A stretch of DNA of 64,000 nt from Gemmata massiliana (lineage in GTDB: Bacteria > Planctomycetota > Planctomycetia > Gemmatales > Gemmataceae), in contig NZ_LR593886.1 of the NCBI RefSeq assembly GCF_901538265.1, positions 3,022,843 through 3,086,842 on the forward strand, written 5' to 3'. The notes beneath the pieces are model-generated. The model saw nothing but the letters and a program-made list of their open reading frames with translations, was not told the origin of the DNA and ran no database searches. Position 1 is the stretch's first letter, and every line of letters begins with the position of its first letter. Shown here piece by piece: positions 7,987 to 16,159 of this stretch. The position numbers and the translations under genes are program-made.

Positions 7987-9027
7987 ATGTCGCGGGTACT
8001 TCTGTTCGCGGTGGCGTGCGTGGTTCTGGCTTCCCCATTGCCGGCCCGCGCCGACGACGCCGAGGACAAGGTCGTTGCGCTCGTTAAGAAGCTCGGCGGG
8101 GAAGTGACGCGCGACGCGAAGGCGCCGGGCAAGCCGGTCGTCGTACTCGATCTGGCCCACGCGAAGGTAACGCGCGCGGACCTCAAGGAACTCGCCGCGC
8201 TCAAGAGCCTCACCGGGCTCCGCCTGAACAGCACGAATGTAACCGACGCGGACCTCAAGGGGCTGGCCGCATTCGAGAGCCTCACGCAACTCAGTTTGGT
8301 GGCCACGAAAGTGACCGACGCGGGCGTGAAGGAACTGGCCGCGTTCAAGAACCTCTCCTCGCTGGGGCTGTCAGAAACAAGCGTGGGGGACACGGGTGTG
8401 AGGGAATTGATCGCACTCAAGGGCCTCAAGCAACTCGGCTTGGACCGCACGAAGATAACGGACGCGGGCGTGAAGGAGTTGGCCGCGCTCAAGGAACTCG
8501 CGTTCCTGGACCTGAGCCAGACCGCAGTAACGGACGCGGGCGTGAAGGAGTTGGCCGCGCTCAAGAGCCTCAAACACCTCCACCTGGATCTCACGAAGAC
8601 AACGGACGCGGGCCTCAAGGCAGTCGGCGCGCTTCAGAACCTCACGGACCTCACCTTGTGGGGGACGGGAGTAACGGACGCGGGACTCAAGGAACTTGGC
8701 GCGCTCAAGCACCTGACCACACTCATGTTGCCGGGAACGAAAGTGACGGGCGCGGGTCTCAAGGAACTCGCCGCGCTCAAGAAGCTCACGTACCTCGATC
8801 TGAGTGAGACCGGGGTCACGGACGAGGGCCTCAAGGAACTCGTCGCGCTCGAGGATCTTGCCTTACTCAATCTGAGCGCCACGAAGGTAACAGACGCGGG
8901 GCTCAAGGATCTCGCCGCGCTCAAGAGCCCGACCAAAATCCTCCTACACGGCACGAAGGTAACGGACGCGGGGCTGAAAACGCTCCGGGCCGCGTTGCCG
9001 AAGTGCACAATCGAGCCCGCGCCCTGA
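7987..9027 (+). CDS. Exported leucine-rich-repeat protein 2
   Basis: 346 residues from the ATG at 7987, chosen because it gives a clean signal peptide (MSRVLLFAVACVVLA...ARA). The mature start (DDAEDKVVALVKKLGGEV) is almost that of LRR protein 1, followed by about 11 repeats of the TDAGVKELAALK type and the same C-terminal cap (LPKCTIEPAP). It is a tandem duplicate of the upstream gene. No enzymatic domain is visible; ligand binding in the periplasm is inferred. Confidence 0.87.
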   Translation: MSRVLLFAVACVVLASPLPARADDAEDKVVALVKKLGGEVTRDAKAPGKPVVVLDLAHAKVTRADLKELAALKSLTGLRLNSTNVTDADLKGLAAFESLTQLSLVATKVTDAGVKELAAFKNLSSLGLSETSVGDTGVRELIALKGLKQLGLDRTKITDAGVKELAALKELAFLDLSQTAVTDAGVKELAALKSLKHLHLDLTKTTDAGLKAVGALQNLTDLTLWGTGVTDAGLKELGALKHLTTLMLPGTKVTGAGLKELAALKKLTYLDLSETGVTDEGLKELVALEDLALLNLSATKVTDAGLKDLAALKSPTKILLHGTKVTDAGLKTLRAALPKCTIEPAP

Positions 9028-9099
9028 CTCGAACGTGCGGTTGATGGGCGGTCACAGTTGTCCCCCTCGCGCGGGTATAATCGGGCGGGAGGGCGACCG

Positions 9100-9855
9100 A
9101 TGACCGAAGCGGAATGGCTCGCGTGCGTGGACCCGGAACCGATGCTCCGGGCGCTCGGGGCGGGGGAGCCGCCGGTCCCGGTGGCCGACGCGCGCCGGGC
9201 GCGGCTGTTCATGTGCGCGTGCTGCCGGCGCGTCGAGGTGGTGCTCCCCACGTTCTGGAACCGGGCCGACCTGGACACGGCCGAGCGGCTCGCGGACGGG
9301 CTCGTCTCGGACCGGGAGCACCAGGAGTCCGCGCGCAACGTCGGCGACAGTATGAGCGCGGTCCACCGGCGCCTCATCAACGAGGCCCGCGGGGGCGCTC
9401 GCGCGGGCGGCGCGCCCGGGCGCACCGGGGCGGAACTGGCCGCGCTGCGTGGGCTCCGCGCGGCGCTGGTGGAGACGCGGCTCTTCTACGCGAGCGGGGA
9501 AGACGCGCGCACGGGGGCCGTCCTCGCGCTGTCAGCGGCCACGAGCGCGGACGAATTCGAGGACGAGGAGAGCCCCTCGCACCGCGCCGAACGCGCCGCC
9601 CAGTCCGCGCTGCTCCGGGACATCTTCGGGAACCCGTTCCGCCCGGTGGCATTCTCCCCCGAATGGCGCACGTCGACTGCGGTCGCGGTGGCGGCGCAGA
9701 TGTACGAGTCGCGTGAGTTCGGTGCGATGCCGATTCTGGGGGACGCACTTCAAGATGCCGGATGCGACAGCGCCGACGTGCTGGACCACTGCCGCGGACC
9801 GGGGCCACACGTGTACGGGTGCTGGGTCGCGGACTTGGTGCTGGGCAAGGAGTAG
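9100..9855 (+). CDS. MTEAEWLA family protein, copy 2
   Basis: 251 residues from the ATG at 9100; the leader GGGCGACCG before the ATG is shared with copies 3, 4 and 9. N-module MTEAEWLACVDPEPML and RLFMCACCRRVEVV, then AERLADG. The middle is arginine/alanine-rich with EARGGARAGGAPGRTGAE. C-module RDIFGNPFRPVAFSPEWRTSTA through CWVADLVLGKE with all Cys/His residues. First gene of a run of five family members (9100-12941). Confidence 0.8.
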   Translation: MTEAEWLACVDPEPMLRALGAGEPPVPVADARRARLFMCACCRRVEVVLPTFWNRADLDTAERLADGLVSDREHQESARNVGDSMSAVHRRLINEARGGARAGGAPGRTGAELAALRGLRAALVETRLFYASGEDARTGAVLALSAATSADEFEDEESPSHRAERAAQSALLRDIFGNPFRPVAFSPEWRTSTAVAVAAQMYESREFGAMPILGDALQDAGCDSADVLDHCRGPGPHVYGCWVADLVLGKE

Positions 9856-9887
9856 CGATTAGCAGGCGCTTCCGAGGAGGGCGACCG

Positions 9888-10598
9888 ATGACCGAAGCGG
9901 AGTGGCTCGCGTGTAACGACCCGCTTCAAATGTTGGACCTCTTCGGGGCGAGTCGCGGTTCGCGGGTGCTCCACTGGCTCCGGTACCGCCGGCACGTTCC
10001 GTGTGCGAGCAAGCGCAAGCTGCGGCTCTTCGCGGCGGGGTGCTGTCGGCTGGTCCGGGACAAGTTCAACGAGCACCAGCAGCGGATCGACGCGGCCGAA
10101 GATTTCGCGGACGGGGTGCCGTGGCCCACTTCGGGGTTCGGCCAGCAGCAGCGGATGGAAGCGATCGAAGATTTCGTGGGCAGGGTGCCGTGGCCCGGTC
10201 CGGGGGTCGGCCCCTGGTGGATCGCGTTCGATCGGCCCGACGCCTTGTGGCTCGCCCGGTTCGTCGCGGAGTGGGCAATCACCGGAGAGGTGAACAAGCT
10301 CGACCTCACGAGAGCCCCGCAGCGGCGTACCGCGGACAGGGAGGTGCGCGTCCTGCGCGACCTCTTCGGGAACCCGTTTCGCCCGGTGGCGTTCGCCCCC
10401 GCGTGGCGCACCTCGACCGCCGTCGCAGTGGCGTCTCAGATGTACGAAGCGCGTGACTTTAGCGCGATGCCGATTCTGGGCGACGCGCTGCAAGACGCGG
10501 GCTGTGATAGCGCCGAGGTGCTCGATCACTGCCGCGATGCCGGCGCGCCCCACGTGCGCGGGTGCTGGGTCGTGGACCTCGTGCTCGGCAGGGAATGA
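9888..10598 (+). CDS. MTEAEWLA family protein, copy 3
   Basis: 236 residues from the ATG at 9888, 32 bases after copy 2. The N-module carries KRKLRLFAAGCCRLVRDKF. The middle contains an internal duplication: AAEDFADGVPWPTSGFG is followed by AIEDFVGRVPWPGPGVG. The C-module differs by RDLFGNPF and by one extra residue between the last Cys pair (HCRDAGAPHVRGCW). Probably co-transcribed with copy 2. Confidence 0.8.
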   Translation: MTEAEWLACNDPLQMLDLFGASRGSRVLHWLRYRRHVPCASKRKLRLFAAGCCRLVRDKFNEHQQRIDAAEDFADGVPWPTSGFGQQQRMEAIEDFVGRVPWPGPGVGPWWIAFDRPDALWLARFVAEWAITGEVNKLDLTRAPQRRTADREVRVLRDLFGNPFRPVAFAPAWRTSTAVAVASQMYEARDFSAMPILGDALQDAGCDSAEVLDHCRDAGAPHVRGCWVVDLVLGRE

Positions 10599-10616
10599 GT
10601 GCGCGCGAGGAGCGTA

Positions 10617-10650
10617 TTTTCACCGCAGAGGGCACGAGAGGGTACAGAGG
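10617..10650. repeat. Single arm of the dispersed inverted repeat
   Basis: TTTTCACCGCAGAGGGCACG followed by AGAGGGTACAGAGG matches the left arm of the repeat at 16815 and 27627. The complementary arm is missing. It lies in the 300-base gap between copies 3 and 4. Confidence 0.65.
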
Positions 10651-10674
10651 AACGGCGATAATGCCCTGCGCTCC

Positions 10675-10785
10675 CTACACGATGCCGAAGTGCCGGATGA
10701 CGGCGAACACGAACAGGCTCACGGAGAGCGCCGCGTACAGCACGACCCACCCGTCGGTGTGGTCATCGTTACTCGTGTGGAGCAT
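10675..10785 (-). CDS. Small single-pass membrane protein (tentative)
   Basis: 36 residues from the ATG at 10785: a polar start (MLHTSNDDHTDG) then one hydrophobic helix (WVVLYAALSVSLFVFAVI) and RHFGIV. It fits the stress-type small membrane proteins in layout, but no family is recognised and no strong ribosome site is seen. It lies antisense between two MTEAEWLA genes. Confidence 0.4.
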   Translation of the reverse strand: MLHTSNDDHTDGWVVLYAALSVSLFVFAVIRHFGIV

Positions 10786-10901
10786 TTGGCGAGCCTTGGT
10801 GCCCCATCCCGATGCGAGGGGGAGTGGGATGGGACGCGCACTTTGCTCGAAACGCGCGCACGGGTCAAGTCCAATCACGGGCCGCGGAACCGGGGCGACC
10901 G

Positions 10902-11486
10902 ATGACCGAAGCGGAATGGTTGGGGCAGGCGCAACCGCGGGTCATGTTGGCCTTCGTGTGCCCACGAACCTCCGACCGGAAATTACGACTTTTTGGGTGC
11001 GCTGAATTCCGGCTGCAATTGAGACCTCCAGAAGACATCTGTGACGAGTACGGTTACGGCATCCTCCGCGTCACCGAGCGGTACGCAGACGGACAGATTA
11101 CGGCGGACGAACTCGCCCAAGCCAACGAGCGGGTTCGGGGCGACGAGAGGGATTTTTACCCGTCGATAGCATGGTTCGTTTCATCCGACGATGTGTTTCT
11201 CAGGGGCGCGGCCCCCCGGTATCTCGGTCGTAATTCGGACATCATCCGCTGCGTCTTCGGGAATCCGTTCCGCTCGATCACCTTCCTTCCGGATTGGCGC
11301 ACCTCGACGGCGGTGACACTGGCGGCGCAGATGTACGAATCGCGGGACTTCGGCGCGATGCCGATTCTGGGCGACGCACTCCAAGATGCCGGCTGTGACA
11401 ACGAGGATGTGTTGAACCACTGCCGCGAACCGGGTGTCCATGTGCGCGGGTGCTGGGTCGCGGACCTAGTGCTCGGCAAGGAGTGA
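10902..11486 (+). CDS. MTEAEWLA family protein, copy 4
   Basis: 194 residues, the shortest intact copy, from the ATG at 10902. The N-module is less strict (MTEAEWLGQAQPRVML, then SDRKLRLFGCAEF, so the usual Cys pair becomes one Cys). The C-module is RCVFGNPFRSITFLPDWRTSTAV and ends CWVADLVLGKE. The next copy starts 3 bases after the stop, so the two are coupled. Confidence 0.78.
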   Translation: MTEAEWLGQAQPRVMLAFVCPRTSDRKLRLFGCAEFRLQLRPPEDICDEYGYGILRVTERYADGQITADELAQANERVRGDERDFYPSIAWFVSSDDVFLRGAAPRYLGRNSDIIRCVFGNPFRSITFLPDWRTSTAVTLAAQMYESRDFGAMPILGDALQDAGCDNEDVLNHCREPGVHVRGCWVADLVLGKE

Positions 11487-11489
11487 TCC

Positions 11490-12143
11490 GTGACCGAAGC
11501 GGAGTGGATCGGGCACGCGGTTCCGGGGCTCATGCTCCGGTTCCTGGGCGACGCGGCGGGCGAGCGCCGGCTGCGGCTCTTCACGTGCAGTTGCGCGGAA
11601 CTGGTGTGGCACGCGATGCTCGAGCGCGAGGTACCGCGCGTCCTGGAACTCGCGTGGGCCGCCGCGGACGGGCTGTTCCCCGCGTCCGAACTGGAGGTTC
11701 TCGCCCCACAGCCCACAACCGGGCCGCTGGTGGGCCTGTACGCGGACCAAGTCCTGCAAGGCGCCTGTCGCTCCCCGTTCCCGGACACCGCGGCGACGAG
11801 TCGCAGGAACGTCGAGGCCCTCGCGGTCGTGCTCGCCGCGGACACCGGACGGGACACGGCGCGGGCCTCGGTCGCGTCGCGCACCACGTTAGCGAACTTC
11901 CTGCGCGACATCTTCGGGAACCCGTTCCGCCCGATGGCGCTTGCCCCCGAATGGCGCACGTCCACGGCTCTGGCGCTGGCCGCGCAGATGTACGAGTCGC
12001 GCGAGTTCGGCGCGCTGCCCATTCTGGCGGATGCGCTGCAAGATGCGGGGTGCGACAGCGCCGATGTGCTGAACCACTGCCGTGAGCCCGGTGTCCATGT
12101 GCGCGGGTGCTGGGTCGTTGATGGGGTGCTGGGGAAGGCGTAA
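11490..12143 (+). CDS. MTEAEWLA family protein, copy 5
   Basis: 217 residues from a GTG at 11490, directly after copy 4. N-module MTEAEWIGHAVPGLML with RRLRLFTCSCAELVW; middle with alanine-rich helices; C-module RDIFGNPFRPMALAPEWRTSTALALAAQMY in pieces through CWVVDGVLGKA. The ending GVLGKA is unusual, since nearly all copies end LVLGKE. Confidence 0.78.
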   Translation: MTEAEWIGHAVPGLMLRFLGDAAGERRLRLFTCSCAELVWHAMLEREVPRVLELAWAAADGLFPASELEVLAPQPTTGPLVGLYADQVLQGACRSPFPDTAATSRRNVEALAVVLAADTGRDTARASVASRTTLANFLRDIFGNPFRPMALAPEWRTSTALALAAQMYESREFGALPILADALQDAGCDSADVLNHCREPGVHVRGCWVVDGVLGKA

Positions 12144-12194
12144 CTACCCAACAAGTTGCTGAACCGCGCCAGCGAGGAATCAAGAGGGCGGTCT

Positions 12195-12941
12195 GTGATC
12201 CCGACGCGCTACAAAGCGAAGATTTCCGAGTTTCTCTCCCACCTGCTCGGTACCGGGGACGCCCCTCGCGGGCTGACCGGCGTGCCGTACCTCGGCGAAC
12301 GGCCCTGGGCGTTTCTTGAGGCGGTTCCAAAGGGGCCGAGGACCGAAGCGCAACGGGAGGCGTGCCAGGATCCGCACGCGCTGATCGATATGCTGCTGAA
12401 GCGCCCGGTCACGGAGCGAAAGTTACGACTCCTCGCGATCGCACGCGGCCGCTTCGTATGGGACCGGGGCCTGTTTGGGGACGCGCGCCTGGAGCAGGCG
12501 GTGCTGTTGGGCGAGCGGTTCGTGGAGGGGCTGGCGTCCGCGGACGAAATGCGGGCCGCGCGCGACCTCTTCGACCGCGCGTGGCTCGAACTCGTTCGGG
12601 CGGGAACTCACCGGCCCGCTTCGGCCGCCCGGTGCTGCGTTAGCACGAATCGCGATGAGATCGCGAACTGCGGAACGCTCCACGCGCAGTTACCGTTCAT
12701 TCGCGACATCTTCGGAGACCTACTCGACTCCGTCGCCTTCGCCCCCGAGTGGCGCACTTCCACTGCGGTTGCGCTCGCTTCGCAGATGTACGAGTCGCGC
12801 GAGTTCGGCGCGATGCCGATTCTGGGGGACGCGCTTCAGGACGCGGGCTGTGACAGCGCCGACGTGCTGAACCACTGCCGGGGTGAGGGACCGCACGTGC
12901 GCGGGTGCTGGGTCGTGGATCGTGTGTTGGGGAAGGAGTGA
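12195..12941 (+). CDS. MTEAEWLA family protein, copy 6, divergent N-terminus
   Basis: 248 residues from a GTG at 12195 (a TTG at 12156 is an alternative). It lacks the MTEAEWLA opening; instead about 55 unrelated residues (IPTRYKAKISEFLSHLLG) precede TERKLRLLAIARGRFVW, where the CC pair of other copies is gone. The C-module is intact (RDIFGDLLDSVAFAPEWRTSTAV, DAGCDSADVLNHC, CWVVDRVLGKE). It suggests that the C-module can be joined to a different head. Confidence 0.72.
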   Translation: MIPTRYKAKISEFLSHLLGTGDAPRGLTGVPYLGERPWAFLEAVPKGPRTEAQREACQDPHALIDMLLKRPVTERKLRLLAIARGRFVWDRGLFGDARLEQAVLLGERFVEGLASADEMRAARDLFDRAWLELVRAGTHRPASAARCCVSTNRDEIANCGTLHAQLPFIRDIFGDLLDSVAFAPEWRTSTAVALASQMYESREFGAMPILGDALQDAGCDSADVLNHCRGEGPHVRGCWVVDRVLGKE

Positions 12942-13007
12942 GGTGCTTGCGAGCGAGTACGGGGCCGGGTACAGTGCGCCAGACCCCAGCAACTAGGAGG
13001 ATTCAAG

Positions 13008-13466
13008 GTGCGCGCACTGATCCCCGCAGCAATCGTATCGCTCCTCGTGCTCGCTCCCCGAGCGACACCGGACGCGCCTAAGAGTAATGATCTCGGCAGC
13101 ATGCTCTTTCACCTGCCCCCGGCCGAGATCGAAGCGGCGAAGTTCGAGACGTGGCGGGAGGAGGCGGTGAAGAAGCGGGGCGTCACGTGTACCCGCGTGG
13201 AATACGACAAGAACGTGTTCTGGGTGGTGGACGCTCACACCGGTATCGGGAACGCCTACAAGAAAGTCGCCGTCTACGTCCCCAGGAAGGACGGGTCGTT
13301 CCACCGGGGCCTGCTGGTGGATCTACAAGGGGCGGCGAGTCTCGCCGTGGCAGTGGACCCGAAGACCGGGATACTGGAGCTGCGGGAGAAAGCGAACAGC
13401 AGCGTCAAGGACGAGGTGATCCTGTCCCTCAACCTGAAGGTCGCCGGCACCGGCATCTCACCGTGA
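13008..13466 (+). CDS. Small exported protein
   Basis: 152 residues from a GTG at 13008, preceded by a good AGGAGGATTCAAG ribosome site. Signal peptide RALIPAAIVSLLVLAPRATPD. The mature part is a mixed alpha/beta domain (FETWREEAVKKRGV, KNVFWVVDAHTG, KVAVYVPRKDG, ILSLNLKVAGTG). Probably periplasmic. No family recognised. Confidence 0.72.
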   Translation: MRALIPAAIVSLLVLAPRATPDAPKSNDLGSMLFHLPPAEIEAAKFETWREEAVKKRGVTCTRVEYDKNVFWVVDAHTGIGNAYKKVAVYVPRKDGSFHRGLLVDLQGAASLAVAVDPKTGILELREKANSSVKDEVILSLNLKVAGTGISP

Positions 13467-13626
13467 GAGCGAGCGATCCTCCGCCCTCGCACAACGACAC
13501 GGGCGGGGCTCGCTCCCCGGTTCGTGTGCAGGTGAACTGACACCGTTTGATCTAATATGGTAAGTTGATCGGCAGCGCGAGTTGATTCGGCAAGAAGTCG
13601 ATCCACGGGTCCGGCGGGGGGCATCA

Positions 13627-14313
13627 ATGGCTCAGCGTGTGTTCGAGTTGGTGTCGCCGTTTCCGCCCGAGGAGTGCGAAACCCGGCTCCGGGAGGCCGT
13701 CGTCCGCCCCGGGGTGTTCGCCGGGCTCGACGCACGGCCGGTACTCGGAACCGTTGAGAACCGCCGGGTTTCGCTTTGCAAAAAGGAGTGGCGCAACAAC
13801 GGTTTCCGCCCGTTCCTTCGTGGGCGGTTGGAGCCGCACGCGGACGGGGCGGTGCTGCGGTGCCGAACCGGGCTGCACCCGTTCACGCGTCTGTGGCTCG
13901 TACTGTTTCTGGTTCTGGGCGCCTTCGTCGCACTCGTCGGCGTGGCCAACATCTCGAGGGCACTCGCCGCCGACCGTCCCGTAGACCTCCGTATGCTCGG
14001 CCCGTGCGGACTGCTCGCGTTCGGGCTCGCGATCTGGCTCGCCGGTCGGTACCGCGCGCGCGGCGAGGGCCAGTTCCTGGTCACTTTTGCCGCCGAGGTG
14101 CTCGGGGCCGAACCGCGGGAACTGGAACCGGAGTCGCTGCTCACCACTCTCCGGCAGTGGAGCCCGCCCCCGTACCCGCGGCCGCGCGGGGAACCGGACG
14201 ACGGTCACCCCGAGTGGGTGCCCTCGTTCCCGGTGCTGCTCGTGGTCGGCGCGGTCGGCGTGGTGTTCGTCGCGTGTGCCGGCCTACCGATACTGACGGT
14301 GCTACTCGGTTGA
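13627..14313 (+). CDS. Membrane protein, paralog of the 22077 gene
   Basis: 228 residues from the ATG at 13627. A soluble head starts FELVSPFPPEECETRLREAV and matches IELAFPLPPDECTARLAAGT in the 22077 protein. Membrane helices are LWLVLFLVLGAFVALVGVAN, LGPCGLLAFGLAIWLAG and a C-terminal VLLVVGAVGVVFVACAGLPI. The shared phrase YRARGEGQFLVTF / WRRARGEGAFLVEF follows the second helix. Both genes are immediately followed by an MTEAEWLA copy, so the pairing may be functional. Unknown function. Confidence 0.7.
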   Translation: MAQRVFELVSPFPPEECETRLREAVVRPGVFAGLDARPVLGTVENRRVSLCKKEWRNNGFRPFLRGRLEPHADGAVLRCRTGLHPFTRLWLVLFLVLGAFVALVGVANISRALAADRPVDLRMLGPCGLLAFGLAIWLAGRYRARGEGQFLVTFAAEVLGAEPRELEPESLLTTLRQWSPPPYPRPRGEPDDGHPEWVPSFPVLLVVGAVGVVFVACAGLPILTVLLG

Positions 14314-14392
14314 ACGGTCCGGGGTGCGTCGTTAGGTTCTGGGCTTCTTCAGGTTTCGAGCACTTCGTTCCACTGCTTGGTGTCGGTGATTG

Positions 14393-15130
14393 ATGACCGA
14401 AGCGAAATGGCTCGCGTGCGGGAACTCGGTGTTGATGTTGTCGCAGATCGATGACACGACCAACTACCGTAAGTTGCGGCTGTTCACCTTCGCGTGCTGC
14501 CGCCGGTGCTGGGATCAATTGGGCGAAGATAGTCAGACTGCCATTGATGTTGCGGAGCAGTTCGTGGAAGAAAAAGTGGGAGAAGCCGAGTTGCTGGATG
14601 CTTGGAGGAATACTGATTATTACCTCCCCCATCCATTTGATGACTCTGGCTTTGTCGGTTACCGTCGCGGCTTTATTGGGCGTGGCGCGTCGCTGTCCTA
14701 TGCCGCCTGGGTTGCCGGTCGCGCTTCGGACATTGCTTGGTCGAGCGCCCGAAAGGACGACGCTTCACTCATTGCGCGTTGCGCTGCGGCGAGCCGGGCA
14801 TACAGCGGTATCGAGCGAATTGGTGGAAAACGATCTGAGTGGCGACGGTTTGAAGCAGAAGAGCTCGCTGCCCAGGCCGACTTGCTCCGCGATATCTTGG
14901 GCACGCGCCTGTTTCGATTAACGAACTTTCCTACCACGTGGCGCACTTCCACTGTTGTGGCGCTCGCTTCGCAGATGTACGAATCACGCGACTTCGGCGC
15001 GATGCCGATTCTGGCCGACGCGCTCCAGGACGCGGGGTGCGACAGCGCCGATGTGCTCGATCACTGCCGGGGTGAGGGGCCGCACGTGCGCGGGTGCTGG
15101 GTCGTGGACTTGGTGCTCGGCAAGGAGTAG
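14393..15130 (+). CDS. MTEAEWLA family protein, copy 7
   Basis: 245 residues from the ATG at 14393. MTEAKWLACGNSVLML, YRKLRLFTFACCRRCW, AEQFVEE, then a middle rich in Tyr and Ala. The usual IFGNPFRP block is altered to RDILGTRLFRLTNFPTTW, but WRTSTVVALASQMYES and the Cys/His tail are kept. Codon use in the middle is less GC-rich than in the ends. Confidence 0.78.
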   Translation: MTEAKWLACGNSVLMLSQIDDTTNYRKLRLFTFACCRRCWDQLGEDSQTAIDVAEQFVEEKVGEAELLDAWRNTDYYLPHPFDDSGFVGYRRGFIGRGASLSYAAWVAGRASDIAWSSARKDDASLIARCAAASRAYSGIERIGGKRSEWRRFEAEELAAQADLLRDILGTRLFRLTNFPTTWRTSTVVALASQMYESRDFGAMPILADALQDAGCDSADVLDHCRGEGPHVRGCWVVDLVLGKE

Positions 15131-15159
15131 TCGATCGTTGGGTCGTGAAAGGAGCCGTT

Positions 15160-15696
15160 GTGTCAACCGAGGGAAGCGATCCTTCTGGCCCCCAAACTGC
15201 CGAGGCGTTCGATCACTTGGCCGGGGAGTGCTGGTTCCACAATCAGTTGACCGATGCGGCGGACAACTACCGCCGAGCACTCGGGATCCGAGAACAGTCA
15301 TTCGGGGCGGACCACTGGGAAGTGGCGGACAGTATCGTTCGTTTGGCGGGGGCCTGCTCTTTTGCGGGGGATCACGCGGAGGCCGAGTCCCTGTGGTACC
15401 GCGCGATCCGCATCTACGAGCCGTACTACCGCGAACTGATGGACGCGCGGGGCGAGTTATTCCAGCACGTGTTCATGGGGTTAGTCGGGACACTCAATAA
15501 CATCGCGGTGGCCGCACTTCAACGCGGGGACACGGTTGCGGCGGAGCGCGGGTACCGGCGCGTCGGTGTGTTGATCGCCGAGGCTTTCGGACCGGGTTGT
15601 CGGTGGGTGCCGGTAGATTCGCCGTTTGCCGCTGCTCTCATCGAGCAAGGGAAACAGGACGGGACGGACTGGGCGGCTGCGCTGGACGCACCCTAA
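15160..15696 (+). CDS. TPR-type protein
   Basis: 178 residues from a GTG at 15160 with AAAGGAG six bases upstream. Tetratricopeptide-like helix pairs: AEAFDHLAGECWFHNQLTDA, AADNYRRALGIREQSFGADH and HAEAESLWYRAIRIYEPYYR, typical of the TPR_12 (kinesin-light-chain) pattern with HWEVAD. It would act as a protein-binding scaffold in the cytoplasm. It follows copy 7 by 29 bases. Confidence 0.72.
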   Translation: MSTEGSDPSGPQTAEAFDHLAGECWFHNQLTDAADNYRRALGIREQSFGADHWEVADSIVRLAGACSFAGDHAEAESLWYRAIRIYEPYYRELMDARGELFQHVFMGLVGTLNNIAVAALQRGDTVAAERGYRRVGVLIAEAFGPGCRWVPVDSPFAAALIEQGKQDGTDWAAALDAP

Positions 15697-15773
15697 TCTC
15701 GCGCCCCGGATTGGTTCCGACCTCGGCCCGGTGGCCGGGCCACAAGGGGCCGCGCCGGCCCGACTTCGCTTCC

Positions 15774-16077
15774 GCGAAACGACGCGGGCCGGGAATCACT
15801 CTCCGGCCCGTGGTGCTCCCGTGTTGTCTACTTCCCGACCTGGAGCGCGGAACGCTCACGGCAACGCCGGACTCCCCACTTATGTGGAGATTTTGGAACC
15901 GCGATCCGCGAGGTTGCTCCAGACCAAAATCTCCACATAAGTGGGGAGTCCGAAAGCGGTGCTGGAACAGCGCTTCCCCGCGCGGATTGTGGTGCAGTGT
16001 GCTCGGACGACGCAACATCGTCCTGTCGCAGAGCGACGAGCTAAACACGACCACGGGAACTGCACACAGCTTACCCG
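15774..16077. repeat. Structured repeat with replaceable hairpin, copy 1
   Basis: No gene is supported between 15697 and 16159. The unit begins with a GC hairpin (15785-15792 with 15803-15810), then a conserved strip (TCTACTTCCCGACC...), a perfect 28-base inverted repeat (15869-15896 with 15924-15951), and a conserved tail with GTGCTGGAACAGCG, the stem GGACGA-CGCAACA-TCGTCC and the stem GTCGC-AGA-GCGAC. The same flanks, but a different large hairpin, occur at 21317-21714. It could be a structured RNA or a small non-autonomous element. Confidence 0.7.
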
Positions 16078-16159
16078 AAACGGCGCGCGGTGCAAGGGCC
16101 GGGGCGCGGTTCGCGCTTGCGGCCGGCGCGGGAACGGATATTCCAGAGGGCGGGGGCAC

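Noticed and set aside
15870-15951. Perfect inverted repeat considered as a CRISPR-like or IS end
   Set aside because: There is only one pair, no array of spacers, no transposase, and the same flanks recur with another hairpin at 21512.
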